NCBI GenBank assembly: GCA_900543175.1
Contig: UQQO01000004.1
Location: 1-38,521 of the forward strand
Reading direction: 5' to 3'
From: an uncultured Fusobacterium sp.
GTDB taxonomy: Bacteria > Fusobacteriota > Fusobacteriia > Fusobacteriales > Fusobacteriaceae
DNA length: 38,521 nt
The notes beneath the pieces were generated by a model. That model did no database searches. It saw only the letters and a list, made by a program, of their open reading frames with translations, and was not told the origin of the DNA. Position numbers and translations under genes: made by a program. This document shows positions 7,827 to 16,016 of this stretch, in pieces (within the stretch, counting starts at the first letter, position 1; the number at the start of each line of letters is the position of its first letter).

Positions 7827-9380
7827 CTACATTCCTAGATAGTGAATTCCACCACCAATACCTAGTGGAATATTAAATACAAACCAAATGATAAGAAGAA
7901 TAATCCATCCTATTAAGAAAGCTATTGAGTATGGAAGCATCAATGAAATCATAGTTCCCATACCACTTTTCTTATCATATTTTTGAGCAAATGCCACAAC
8001 TAATGGGAAGAATGGCATTAAAGGTGCAATTACATTTGTACATGAATCTCCTACTCTATAAGCAGCTTGAGTAAGTTCAGGAGAGAATCCAATTCTCATA
8101 AACATAGGTACAAATATAGGTGCCATAATAGCCCATTTTGCTGAGTCAACAGCGATAAATATATTTATAATAGCAGTCATTACTATAAATGCAAATATTA
8201 ATGGAACTCCAACAAATCCAGTTTCTTGTAAGAAATTAGCTCCCTTTACAGAAAGGATAATTCCAAGATTTGAGTAGTTAAAGAAAACCACAAATTGAGC
8301 AGCAAAGAATATTAATACCATAAATCCAGAAAGATTATTTATTGATTTAACCATTAAGTTAATAATATCTTTATCAGATTTTATAGTTCTAGCTCCAATT
8401 CCATAGAAAACTCCTGGAATCATAAAGAACATAGACATTAAAAATACAATTCCACTCATAAATGGAGAACGAAGAAGTTCACCAGTTGCAGGATTTCTAA
8501 GTAGTGCATTTTCAGGTACAACAAGCATACCAACAATAATAAAGAATACAACTAAGCTGATTAATGCAAATTTCATACCTCTTTTTTCATCAAGAGAGAT
8601 ATCATCTACAGCTATCTTTTCCTCTGGAATATATTCTCCTAATCTAGGCTCTATTATTTTTTCAGTAACAAGAGTTCCTACAAATGTAATAAGGAAAGTT
8701 GATGCAACCATAAAATACCAGTTTCCAGTAGGAAGTACAGTATAATTTGGATTGATCATTCTAGCAGCTTCAGTAGACATTCCAGCAAAAACAGGGTCAT
8801 TTGTACCTATTAATAGGTTAGCACTCCATCCCCCAGAAACTCCAGCAAAAGTAGCAGCAAGTCCAGCTATTGGATGTCTTCCAAAACTCATAAATAGAAT
8901 AGCCCCCAATGGAACTAACATAACATAACCAGTTGATGATGCAACGTTAGACATAATTCCAAGGAAAATAACAGTGGCAGTAACAGCTTTTCTTGGTGTA
9001 ACTGCTACTATTTTCTTTAGTACAGCAGCCATAAATCCACTACCATCAGCAACTCCAACTCCCATAATAATAGTAAATACAGTTCCTAGAGCTATAAAGC
9101 TAGTGAAGTTGTTGATAACAGAAGTATACATAAATCTTATACTATTAGGTGAAAGTAGATTTACAACAGCAGTTTCTTTAGTAACTAAAGATTTTGTAGC
9201 ATTGTCATAAGTTTCATACGAAACTTTTACCCCCATTTTTGCAGCAACATAAGATACTGCTATAAGTATAAGAGTGAAAATAATGAACATTGTAGTAGGG
9301 TGTGGAAGTCCATTTCCAACTCTCTCAACAACGTCAAGGGCTTTTAAAACCCAATTCTTTTTAGATTGATTGTTTTCCAT
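7827..9380 (-). CDS. AbgT-family transporter
   Basis: A 517-residue inner-membrane transporter with many hydrophobic helices. The N-terminal VVERVGNGLPHPTTMF segment, GFMAAVLKKIVAVTPRKAVT and the GDSCTNVIAPLMPFFP motif near the C-terminus are typical of the AbgT (p-aminobenzoyl-glutamate transporter) family. I use the ATG at 9380 because it gives the family's usual N-terminus and length; the frame is open for 29 more codons upstream and the GGGAGG site is 13 bases from this ATG, which is long. It is first in an operon with the UPF0597 enzyme, suggesting it imports an amino acid, dipeptide or acyl-amino acid feeding that enzyme. Actual substrate unknown. Confidence 0.88.
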   Translation of the reverse strand: MENNQSKKNWVLKALDVVERVGNGLPHPTTMFIIFTLILIAVSYVAAKMGVKVSYETYDNATKSLVTKETAVVNLLSPNSIRFMYTSVINNFTSFIALGTVFTIIMGVGVADGSGFMAAVLKKIVAVTPRKAVTATVIFLGIMSNVASSTGYVMLVPLGAILFMSFGRHPIAGLAATFAGVSGGWSANLLIGTNDPVFAGMSTEAARMINPNYTVLPTGNWYFMVASTFLITFVGTLVTEKIIEPRLGEYIPEEKIAVDDISLDEKRGMKFALISLVVFFIIVGMLVVPENALLRNPATGELLRSPFMSGIVFLMSMFFMIPGVFYGIGARTIKSDKDIINLMVKSINNLSGFMVLIFFAAQFVVFFNYSNLGIILSVKGANFLQETGFVGVPLIFAFIVMTAIINIFIAVDSAKWAIMAPIFVPMFMRIGFSPELTQAAYRVGDSCTNVIAPLMPFFPLVVAFAQKYDKKSGMGTMISLMLPYSIAFLIGWIILLIIWFVFNIPLGIGGGIHYLGM

Positions 9381-9451
9381 AATTTTTTTAAATCCTCCCA
9401 GAAAAATTATTTCACTTAATATATAAGCAAAACTAATGCCAAATAATAAAA

Positions 9452-9481
9452 AATTAAGATTTTTCAAAGAAGATCTTAATT
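9452..9481 (-). other. Leader hairpin before the AbgT-family gene
   Basis: A 9-bp inverted repeat, AATTAAGAT and ATCTTAATT, separated by 12 bases, in the upstream region of the transporter. No T-run follows it on the minus strand, so it is not an obvious terminator. It could be an operator or a leader structure. The rest of 9381-9584 is AT-rich and shows no gene. Confidence 0.35.
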
Positions 9482-9584
9482 ATTACTTTTTCTATTAGAT
9501 TATATAAAATTATAATTTTTCAAAATGGAAAAATTTTCAAATTTAAAATTAAAAATATATATTTTTTCAAAATGAAAAAAATAA

Positions 9585-9609
9585 AAAGAGAGAATAAAAC
9601 TCTCTCTTT
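9585..9609 (-). terminator. Intrinsic terminator of the ABC-F gene
   Basis: Stem AAAGAGAGA / TCTCTCTTT with a seven-base loop, followed on the minus strand by T residues. Confidence 0.75.
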
Positions 9610-9619
9610 AATAAAAATA

Positions 9620-11173
9620 TTAAACTATTTTTGTAGTCCAATCTTCAACATTCCAAATATCAGTTACAACGTCCATATAAAAATCAGGCTCATGGCTTAC
9701 TAGAAGTACAGTTCCTTTAAATTCTTTAACAGCTTTTTTTAACTCCTCTTTAGCATCAATATCTAGGTGATTAGTAGGCTCATCAAGTATTAAAAGATTA
9801 ATATTTTTTAGCATCAATTTGCATAGACGAACTTTTGCATTTTCTCCCCCAGATAAAACTTGCATTTGACTTGTAATATGATCAGTTGTAAGTCCACATC
9901 TAGCAAGAGCAGCTCTAACCTCTCTATTTGTCATACTTGGGTACTCATTCCAAATAAAGTCAAGAGCAGTTATATTTTCAGATTTCTCCTCTTGTTCAAA
10001 ATATCCTATCTCTAAAAATTGTCCATGTTCAACCTCTCCAGCTACTGGTTTTATAATCCCTAACAATGTTTTTAAAAGAGTTGATTTTCCAAGTCCATTT
10101 ACACCTTTAATAGCAATTTTTTGATTTCTTTCAACAGTAAAGTTTAGAGGTTTAGTAAGAGGTTCATCATAACCAATAACAAGATTTTTAGCTGTAATAA
10201 CCTCTCTACTTGGAGTTCTAGCAGATGTAAATTCAAATTCAGGTTTTAATTTTTCTTTTGCTATCTCTATAATCTCCATTCTATCAAGTTTCTTTTGACG
10301 GTCTTTAGCTAAGTTAGTAGTGGCAACTCTAGCTTTATTTCTAGCAATAAAATCTTTAAGGTGAGCAATCTCTTTCTGTTGTTTTTTATATGCTTGTTCA
10401 ATCTGTCTTTTCTTCAATTCATACATCTCTCTAAATTGATAGTAATCTCCAGTATAACGAGTTAAAACAGCATTTTCTACATGGTAGATAACATTTACAA
10501 CATCATTTAAAAAAGGAATATCATGAGAAACTAAGATAAAAGCATTTTCATAATTTTGTAGAAAATTTTTAAGCCAAGCTATATGGTTTTCATCTAGGAA
10601 GTTAGTAGGCTCATCAAGTATAAGAATCATAGGATTTTCAAGTAGAACTTTAGCCAATAAAATTTTAGCTCTCTGTCCCCCAGAAAGTTCAGACACATCA
10701 CGTTCTAAACCTATATCAGTTAGTCCAAGCCCAGCAGCATACTCCTCAATTTTAGAATCCAGAGAGTAAAAATTTCCATCTTCAAGGATACTTTGAATCT
10801 CTCCAGCCTCTTCAATAAGAGCATCCATCTCTTCAGGGGTACAATCTCCCATCTTATCATATATACCTATCATCTCTTGTTCTAGATCATACATATGAGC
10901 AAAGGCAGAACGAAGAATATCTCTTATTGATTTTCCCTTTTCTAAAGTACTATATTGATCTAAATATCCAGTTGTAATATGTCTACACCAAGAGATTTTT
11001 CCTTCATCTGGCAACAATTTTCCAGTTATTATATTTAAGAAAGTTGTCTTTCCCTCTCCATTTGCCCCAACAAGTCCTATATGTTCCCCTTTTAATAGAC
11101 GGAAAGAGGCATTTTCAAGAATTGCTCTTGAACCATATCCATGGCTTACATTTGAAACATCTAAAATACTCAT
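9620..11173 (-). CDS. ABC-F family ATPase
   Basis: A 517-residue soluble protein with two ATP-binding cassettes and no membrane segments. Walker A motifs are GANGEGKT (about residues 36-43) and GVNGLGKS (about 355). The signature motifs are LSGGQRAKILL and LSGGENAKVRL, and the Walker B segments are LILDEPTNFLDE and LILDEPTNHLDI. A charged helical linker rich in Lys/Gln/Glu (LKKRQIEQAYKKQQKE) lies between the cassettes. ABC-F proteins act on the ribosome as translation factors; some protect against antibiotics. The sequence does not allow a resistance claim. The start codon has AAGGAG 14 bases upstream, further than usual. It is monocistronic between two terminators. Confidence 0.9.
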   Translation of the reverse strand: MSILDVSNVSHGYGSRAILENASFRLLKGEHIGLVGANGEGKTTFLNIITGKLLPDEGKISWCRHITTGYLDQYSTLEKGKSIRDILRSAFAHMYDLEQEMIGIYDKMGDCTPEEMDALIEEAGEIQSILEDGNFYSLDSKIEEYAAGLGLTDIGLERDVSELSGGQRAKILLAKVLLENPMILILDEPTNFLDENHIAWLKNFLQNYENAFILVSHDIPFLNDVVNVIYHVENAVLTRYTGDYYQFREMYELKKRQIEQAYKKQQKEIAHLKDFIARNKARVATTNLAKDRQKKLDRMEIIEIAKEKLKPEFEFTSARTPSREVITAKNLVIGYDEPLTKPLNFTVERNQKIAIKGVNGLGKSTLLKTLLGIIKPVAGEVEHGQFLEIGYFEQEEKSENITALDFIWNEYPSMTNREVRAALARCGLTTDHITSQMQVLSGGENAKVRLCKLMLKNINLLILDEPTNHLDIDAKEELKKAVKEFKGTVLLVSHEPDFYMDVVTDIWNVEDWTTKIV

Positions 11174-11241
11174 AAAATTAAATTTATCTCCTTATATTAA
11201 TTATTCTATTTAGTATAACAGAAAATCTTAATTCTAGCTAG

Positions 11242-11271
11242 AAAAAACCTTGAATAAAATCAAGGTTTTTT
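11242..11271. terminator. Terminator overlapping the PocR-domain gene stop
   Basis: Perfect stem AAAAAACCTTGA / TCAAGGTTTTTT with loop ATAAAA. The TGA stop of the PocR-domain gene lies inside the hairpin. It ends the kinase operon. Confidence 0.88.
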
Positions 11272-12072
11272 TGAAATATGACTTATATTAAAGTATTTAA
11301 AATTCCTTTCAGTAGATTTAACTTTATCACTGATTTTATCTAGTTCATTTAAGCAGATATCAATTTTTTTATCTAACTGATATATTCTCTTTTCAGTAAT
11401 AAAAGTTTTCTTAAAGAGAGTTGAATAGAGTTTTGAAAAAATAGAAATTTTCTTACTTTTTTTTAAATCAAAAATATCTATATCTTTTAAGAAATCTGAA
11501 AATCCATCTATACTTGAACGACATAGATTATTTGCTAAAATACCTGTATTTTGGTGATAGCTAAAGTTAGAGATTTTAGAAGAGATATCATATAGAAAAT
11601 TTGCAGCATACTCAATCTTTTCATATGGAAGAATCTTTACTTTTTTTACAGCTTCAATATATATATCCTCATCTACTCCGATTTCATGAGCAGTTTTTCT
11701 AAATTTTTCCTCATTAGGTTTTTCAGAGAGAAGTTGCCCACATAAAAAACATCCAACGAGCTTATCACCAATAATAATTGGACTTGCAAAATCTATAAGT
11801 CCAGCATGGCAACGATAGACAACAGGTTTTTTTAAAGCCTTTGCTTTAGCTCCACCATAGGCATCACAGAGCATACATTTTTTAAATCCAACTTCACTTC
11901 CTCTTGTATGAATACTACAAAATTCAGTAAAATTACTAGGTTCTGTAATTGGTAATCCATTTATATCAGTTATTACACTAGCTATTCCAAACTCTTCAGC
12001 AAATCTATTTTGTAAAATTTGAAAGAACTCTATATCTAAAAAATCATCTGATATATTTTTCCCCTTTTCCAT
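11260..12072 (-). CDS. Free-standing PocR-domain sensor protein
   Basis: A 270-residue soluble protein whose first ~175 residues match the PocR ligand-binding domain (PF10114), known from the 1,2-propanediol regulator PocR. Diagnostic segments are FCSIHTRGSEVGFKKCMLCD (51-70), VYRCHAGLIDFASPIIIG (85-102) and GCFLCGQLL (107-115). It has six cysteines (52, 66, 69, 88, 108, 111) in this domain. Unlike PocR it has no AraC DNA-binding part; the last 95 residues are helical and charged, perhaps a coupling region. It is the last gene of the operon with the histidine kinase and response regulator, 12 bases after the latter, divergent from pduQ. Inference: it binds propanediol or glycerol and signals to the kinase. 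Confidence 0.85.
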   Translation of the reverse strand: MEKGKNISDDFLDIEFFQILQNRFAEEFGIASVITDINGLPITEPSNFTEFCSIHTRGSEVGFKKCMLCDAYGGAKAKALKKPVVYRCHAGLIDFASPIIIGDKLVGCFLCGQLLSEKPNEEKFRKTAHEIGVDEDIYIEAVKKVKILPYEKIEYAANFLYDISSKISNFSYHQNTGILANNLCRSSIDGFSDFLKDIDIFDLKKSKKISIFSKLYSTLFKKTFITEKRIYQLDKKIDICLNELDKISDKVKSTERNFKYFNISHISKKP

Positions 12073-12084
12073 TTAACTTCTCCT

Positions 12085-12756
12085 TTATTTTAAAATATAG
12101 CCAAACCCTCTTTTAGATATTAGAACTTCATTTAAAATAGGTAGTTTTTTTCTAAGTCTTTTTAAGCATTGATCAACAGCTTTATCACTTATATCAAAAT
12201 TTTCCTTCCAAACATGATTTAAAATATTTTCTCTTGTAAGAAGTAAACCTCTATTAACAATAAAATAAGATAGAAGTTCAAACTCATTTTTAGAAAGTTC
12301 AATAGGCTCATTTTCATAGAGCATAGTTTTATCTGAAGAAAAAAGTTTCATATTTCCATATGTAAGAATATCTTTATTTTGAGGAACTCTCACAAGAAAT
12401 TTTTTTAATCTTATCAATAACTCTTTAGAATCAAAAGGTTTTTTTATATAGTCATCACAACCCATTTCTAAAGTTTTGTTTACAGTTTCTTGAGATGTTT
12501 CAGCAGTTAAAGCAAGAATAAAAGGAGAACCAAAATATTTTGGATTACTTTTTATCTGCTCACAAACATAACTTCCATTTCCATCTGGTAGAGAAAGATC
12601 AAGAAGTATTATTTCTGGTGTTTCTTTTTTTAAAATTTCCATTCCCTCTTTAATAGAAGCAGCTTCTAAGAACTTAATACTTTTTTCTTCAGATAAGATT
12701 ATCTTTAGAATATCTCTAGTTTCTTCAGAGTCTTCTATTGTTAGGACTTTAATCAT
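12085..12756 (-). CDS. OmpR/PhoB-type response regulator
   Basis: A 223-residue DNA-binding response regulator. The receiver domain is residues 1-120 with acidic residues near position 8-10 and phospho-acceptor Asp53 (LLDLSLPDGNG), plus the conserved Lys in DDYIKKPF. Residues about 130-223 form a winged helix (ELSKNEFELLSYFIVNRG ... RLRKKL ... RGFGYILK). I take the ATG at 12756 (AAAGGTG site, receiver-like MIKVLTIED start) instead of an upstream in-frame start; it overlaps the kinase gene by eight bases, so the pair is translationally coupled. PhoB-like regulators bind direct repeats 11 bp apart, and such repeats occur at the pduQ and pduB promoters in this window. Confidence 0.92.
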   Translation of the reverse strand: MIKVLTIEDSEETRDILKIILSEEKSIKFLEAASIKEGMEILKKETPEIILLDLSLPDGNGSYVCEQIKSNPKYFGSPFILALTAETSQETVNKTLEMGCDDYIKKPFDSKELLIRLKKFLVRVPQNKDILTYGNMKLFSSDKTMLYENEPIELSKNEFELLSYFIVNRGLLLTRENILNHVWKENFDISDKAVDQCLKRLRKKLPILNEVLISKRGFGYILK

Positions 12757-14641
12757 TATTATCACCTTTTTTCTTAGCAAATATAAATTTTTCTAAATAA
12801 CTAAATAAAACAGATTCATTGATAGGTTTTGTAATATACCCATCAAAACCATAAGGTAGATATTTTTCTTTATCTCCAATAATAGCTTGAGCAGTAAGAG
12901 CAATAACAGGAGTATTTTTTAATTCTTCATTAGCTTTTATATGAGATATAGTTTGTAATCCATCCATAACAGGCATATGGATATCTAAAAATACTACATC
13001 AAATTTCTTTTCTTTCATAGCCTTTAAAGCATTAAGACCATGTTCTACACAAGTAACACTTATAAGTGGAGATTCTAAAACAGCTTTTAAGAAATCTCTA
13101 TTTTCTTCAACATCTTCTGCAATTAAAATTTTAATCTGTTTAGTATTAAATTGAAGATACATATTAAATAATTCGCTATAATCAATAGTGTGAGTCATTC
13201 TTTCTAATTCTTCAATACAATAAAGTATTGTATCAAAAGATACTGGATTTTTCTTTAACTCTTCAGATATCTTTTTAGACATGTCATATATTAATGTAAG
13301 ATTTAGATTACCATAAGTACCAAGAATTAAATGATTTATCTCACGTATCTGTTCAATATTTTGTTTTTTATAAGCTTCTTTTAAACTCTTTAATCTAATT
13401 GGGAATTTTAAAATACTTTTTAATAGTATAGATTTTATACTTGGATTATTAGAGTTTAATAACTTTGTAAGAATAACTGAGAAATTTTCATTTTTCTTTT
13501 CAAATACTTCAATAGGGATACTTACATTAAAAGTAGTTCCAACCATAACTTTACTTTCAACTGTAATAGTACCCTTAAGAATTTCAACTAATTTTTTTGT
13601 AATACTAAGTCCAAGACCAGCTCCAGATGAATGTTTATTAATCTGTCCGAAGCTTTCAAAAATATAGTCTAAATGATCTTTAGATATGCCTATACCACTA
13701 TCATATACACTAAAATTAAGGAAATTACTATTTACATTAACTTCACAGAAAACAAAACCTTTATTTGTATATTTAATGGCATTGTGAATAAGATTTTTTA
13801 CTATCTCATAGATTTTCATTTTATCAGAATAAATTGTTGTATCATTTTTATCATATTTAATCTCAAATTTTAAATTTTTAGTTGCTGCTAGGGAATTATG
13901 TTCATAGAATATCTCTTGGAAAAGTTCTTTAACACTAAAAGATTCAAAATTAAGATCCACTTTTCCAGATTCTATTTTAGAGAAATCTAGAAGTTCATTT
14001 GTAAAATTAAGAAGCTTAACTCCAGATGTATGAATAATATCTAATTTATCTTTTATCTCTGAATTTGGATACTCTTTTAAAAGTAGTTTTGAATATCCAA
14101 TTATAGGAGTTAAAGGTGTACGCATCTCATGGCTAATTTTAGCAAGAAATTCACTTTTAGCTCTATTGGCTGACTCAGCTACCTCTTTTGAGAAACTTAA
14201 TTCTTTTGTTCTCTGTTCTACCATATCTTCAAGATTTTTATTAAGTAGTCTTAATTTTTCACTTAATGCTTCTGCCTTCTCTTTTTCTCTTTTAATTTCC
14301 CCCTCTTTAACTAAGATATCTAAAATATCTGTTTTAACAGAGGAGAAAACTTTATAGAAACAATCCTCTAAATTTAAAAAGTCATCTTTAAGTTGGCTGA
14401 CAAACTTTTTATTAATTTCAGAAAGGACAGTTTCAAACTTATCTAAAAGATTATACAAGTTTAAAAGTGCAAATTTATTAACAAAAACAGATACTAAAAA
14501 AAATAAAATAGACAGTACAATTAATTTTATCACAAGAATATTATTTACAGTAATTGAAGCTCTTAACAGATACAATATAACAATATAAAAAATAATAAAG
14601 ATTAAAGTGTTAAAAGCAGCAATTTTTTTATGTATATTCAT
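12749..14641 (-). CDS. Hybrid histidine kinase with HPt-like and receiver domains
   Basis: A 630-residue membrane kinase. Two transmembrane helices (about 12-27 and 34-54) are joined by only a few residues, so there is no periplasmic sensing domain. A coiled coil (about 110-160) leads to HisKA with the phospho-His171 (KISHEMRTPLTP), then HATPase (NLIHNAIKYTNKG at 283-295, YDSGIGIS, GAGLGLSI at 340-347). Residues about 385-490 look like an HPt domain with His437 (EINHLILGTYGNLNL), followed by a receiver with Asp553 (FLDIHMPVMDG). The ATG at 14641 is chosen for its TAGGAG site. Lacking its own input domain, it probably gets its signal from the PocR-domain protein of the same operon, and passes phosphate to the response regulator. 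Confidence 0.9.
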   Translation of the reverse strand: MNIHKKIAAFNTLIFIIFYIVILYLLRASITVNNILVIKLIVLSILFFLVSVFVNKFALLNLYNLLDKFETVLSEINKKFVSQLKDDFLNLEDCFYKVFSSVKTDILDILVKEGEIKREKEKAEALSEKLRLLNKNLEDMVEQRTKELSFSKEVAESANRAKSEFLAKISHEMRTPLTPIIGYSKLLLKEYPNSEIKDKLDIIHTSGVKLLNFTNELLDFSKIESGKVDLNFESFSVKELFQEIFYEHNSLAATKNLKFEIKYDKNDTTIYSDKMKIYEIVKNLIHNAIKYTNKGFVFCEVNVNSNFLNFSVYDSGIGISKDHLDYIFESFGQINKHSSGAGLGLSITKKLVEILKGTITVESKVMVGTTFNVSIPIEVFEKKNENFSVILTKLLNSNNPSIKSILLKSILKFPIRLKSLKEAYKKQNIEQIREINHLILGTYGNLNLTLIYDMSKKISEELKKNPVSFDTILYCIEELERMTHTIDYSELFNMYLQFNTKQIKILIAEDVEENRDFLKAVLESPLISVTCVEHGLNALKAMKEKKFDVVFLDIHMPVMDGLQTISHIKANEELKNTPVIALTAQAIIGDKEKYLPYGFDGYITKPINESVLFSYLEKFIFAKKKGDNND

Positions 14642-14703
14642 AGTTTGCCCACTCCTAAATATAGCGAAATAATGTTTAATTTTTAAATAATAAAATAGAG
14701 GAA

Positions 14704-14742
14704 ATGACATTATAATGACAATTTGCTCTAATACTATATTAT
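14704..14742 (+). promoter_or_regulatory. pduQ promoter with paired TGACA repeats
   Basis: ATGACATTA starts at 14704 and a second TGACA at 14716, so the half-sites are 11 bp apart. A -10-like TACTAT (14732-14737) or TATTAT (14737-14742) follows. The element matches the one before pduB at 17 of 21 positions. It lies in the 149-bp region shared with the divergent kinase operon, so it could also control that operon. Confidence 0.65.
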
Positions 14743-14790
14743 ATGAATATTAAAAATATAGCAACTATTTTTTTATAAGGAGGTTGAAAA

Positions 14791-15897
14791 ATGGAAGTAT
14801 TTAAAGTAACAACTGAAGTTTATGCTGATGCTGATATAAAAAGCATACTTGCAGAACTAAAATGTGAAAAAGTTACTATTATAACAGATGCTATGATGGT
14901 AAAAGTTGGATTGATTGCAAAGGTTGAAGATGCTTTAAAAAAATCAGATATTCAGTATGATATTTTTGATGGAGTAGAAATGAACCCATCATTAGAGTCT
15001 GTAAAAAAAGCATTAGATCAAGTAATTGATTTTTCTCCAGAAACTATTATTGCAGTAGGAGGGGGATCAACTCTTGATTCAGCTAAAGCAGTAAGATATT
15101 TTTTAAAGAGAACAGGAATAGATATTCCAGTAATAGCTATACCAACTACAAGTGGAACAGGATCAGAAGTAACTTCATATGCAGTAATAACTGACACAGT
15201 AAATAGTGTAAAAATTCCTATAAAAGATGAAGAGATGATGCCTAAAATAGCTATTTTAGATCCAGAATTTACAAGAACACTTCCAAAATCTGTAGTTGCA
15301 GATGGAGGAATAGATGCTTTAACACATGCAATAGAAGCATATAGTTGTTCAGTAGCAAATTTTCATACACAAATCTATGCTATGACAGCAATAAAAGGTA
15401 TCTTTAAAAATCTTTTAAAAATGTACAGAAATATAGAGGATAGAGATGCTAGAGTTGAAATGGCAAAGGCATCATGTATAGCAGGAATAGCTTTTGAAAA
15501 ATCAGGTTTAGGAATAAACCATAGTGTTGCTCATGCAATAGGAGGAAAATTCCACAAACCACATGGAAGATCAAATGGTGTAGTACTTCCATATATCATT
15601 AGATTTAATGGTGAAGATATGGAAACTGCTCAAAAATACTATGAGATAGCAAAAGAATTAGAACTACCTTGTAGTTCTGTTAAAGAGGGAGCAGAAAGTT
15701 TAGCAATAGCAGTGGAAATCTTAAATAGAGAATTAGGAATACCTGCTAGAGTTAAAGATATGGGAATTGATGAAGTTGAATACAACAAACTTATTCCTGA
15801 AATGGCTGAAACAGCTTTAAATGATATTTGTACAGGTGGAAATATTAGAAAAGTCAATGTTGAAGATTTAAAAGATATTTTTAGAAAAGTGTTTTAA
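14791..15897 (+). CDS. pduQ: Iron-dependent 1-propanol dehydrogenase (PduQ-like)
   Basis: A 368-residue iron-containing alcohol dehydrogenase. The nucleotide motif is AVGGGSTLDSAKA, the family signature is TTSGTGSEVTSYAV, and likely metal ligands are in DGGIDALTHAIEAYS, SVAHAIGGKFHKPHG. In Pdu compartments PduQ reduces propionaldehyde to propanol and recycles NADH to NAD for PduP. Length matches PduQ (about 370). With glycerol as substrate the same enzyme type would act as a 1,3-propanediol dehydrogenase, which cannot be separated by eye. It has a good AAGGAGG site, its own promoter with TGACA repeats, and sits at the head of the locus, whereas in Salmonella it is near the end. Confidence 0.82.
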   Translation: MEVFKVTTEVYADADIKSILAELKCEKVTIITDAMMVKVGLIAKVEDALKKSDIQYDIFDGVEMNPSLESVKKALDQVIDFSPETIIAVGGGSTLDSAKAVRYFLKRTGIDIPVIAIPTTSGTGSEVTSYAVITDTVNSVKIPIKDEEMMPKIAILDPEFTRTLPKSVVADGGIDALTHAIEAYSCSVANFHTQIYAMTAIKGIFKNLLKMYRNIEDRDARVEMAKASCIAGIAFEKSGLGINHSVAHAIGGKFHKPHGRSNGVVLPYIIRFNGEDMETAQKYYEIAKELELPCSSVKEGAESLAIAVEILNRELGIPARVKDMGIDEVEYNKLIPEMAETALNDICTGGNIRKVNVEDLKDIFRKVF

Positions 15898-15919
15898 CAT
15901 GTGTCAAAAAAAGTTAAAT

Positions 15920-15953
15920 ATGACATTAATGTGACATTTTATCTTAATATAAT
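15920..15953 (+). promoter_or_regulatory. Main pdu promoter with paired TGACA repeats
   Basis: ATGACATTA begins at 15920 and TGACA recurs at 15932, 11 bp later, followed by TTT and a perfect TATAAT at 15948-15953. The -10 lies 11 bp past the second half-site, with no separate -35. This is the geometry of PhoB-type activated promoters. It drives the pduB operon; a leader of about 60 nt follows, too short for a B12 riboswitch. Confidence 0.72.
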
Positions 15954-16016
15954 TAAAGCGATAACTTAAAAATAGCCTTTTTATATAAAAAATCAATTAA
16001 AGGGGGGTAAAAATTA

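Noticed and set aside
9620..11173. Antibiotic resistance role for the ABC-F ATPase
   Set aside because: ABC-F housekeeping and resistance members cannot be separated from motifs alone, and nothing nearby supports resistance.
15898..16016. Possible cobalamin riboswitch before pduB
   Set aside because: The leader after the -10 is only about 60 nt and shows no B12-box; it cannot hold the ~200-nt aptamer.
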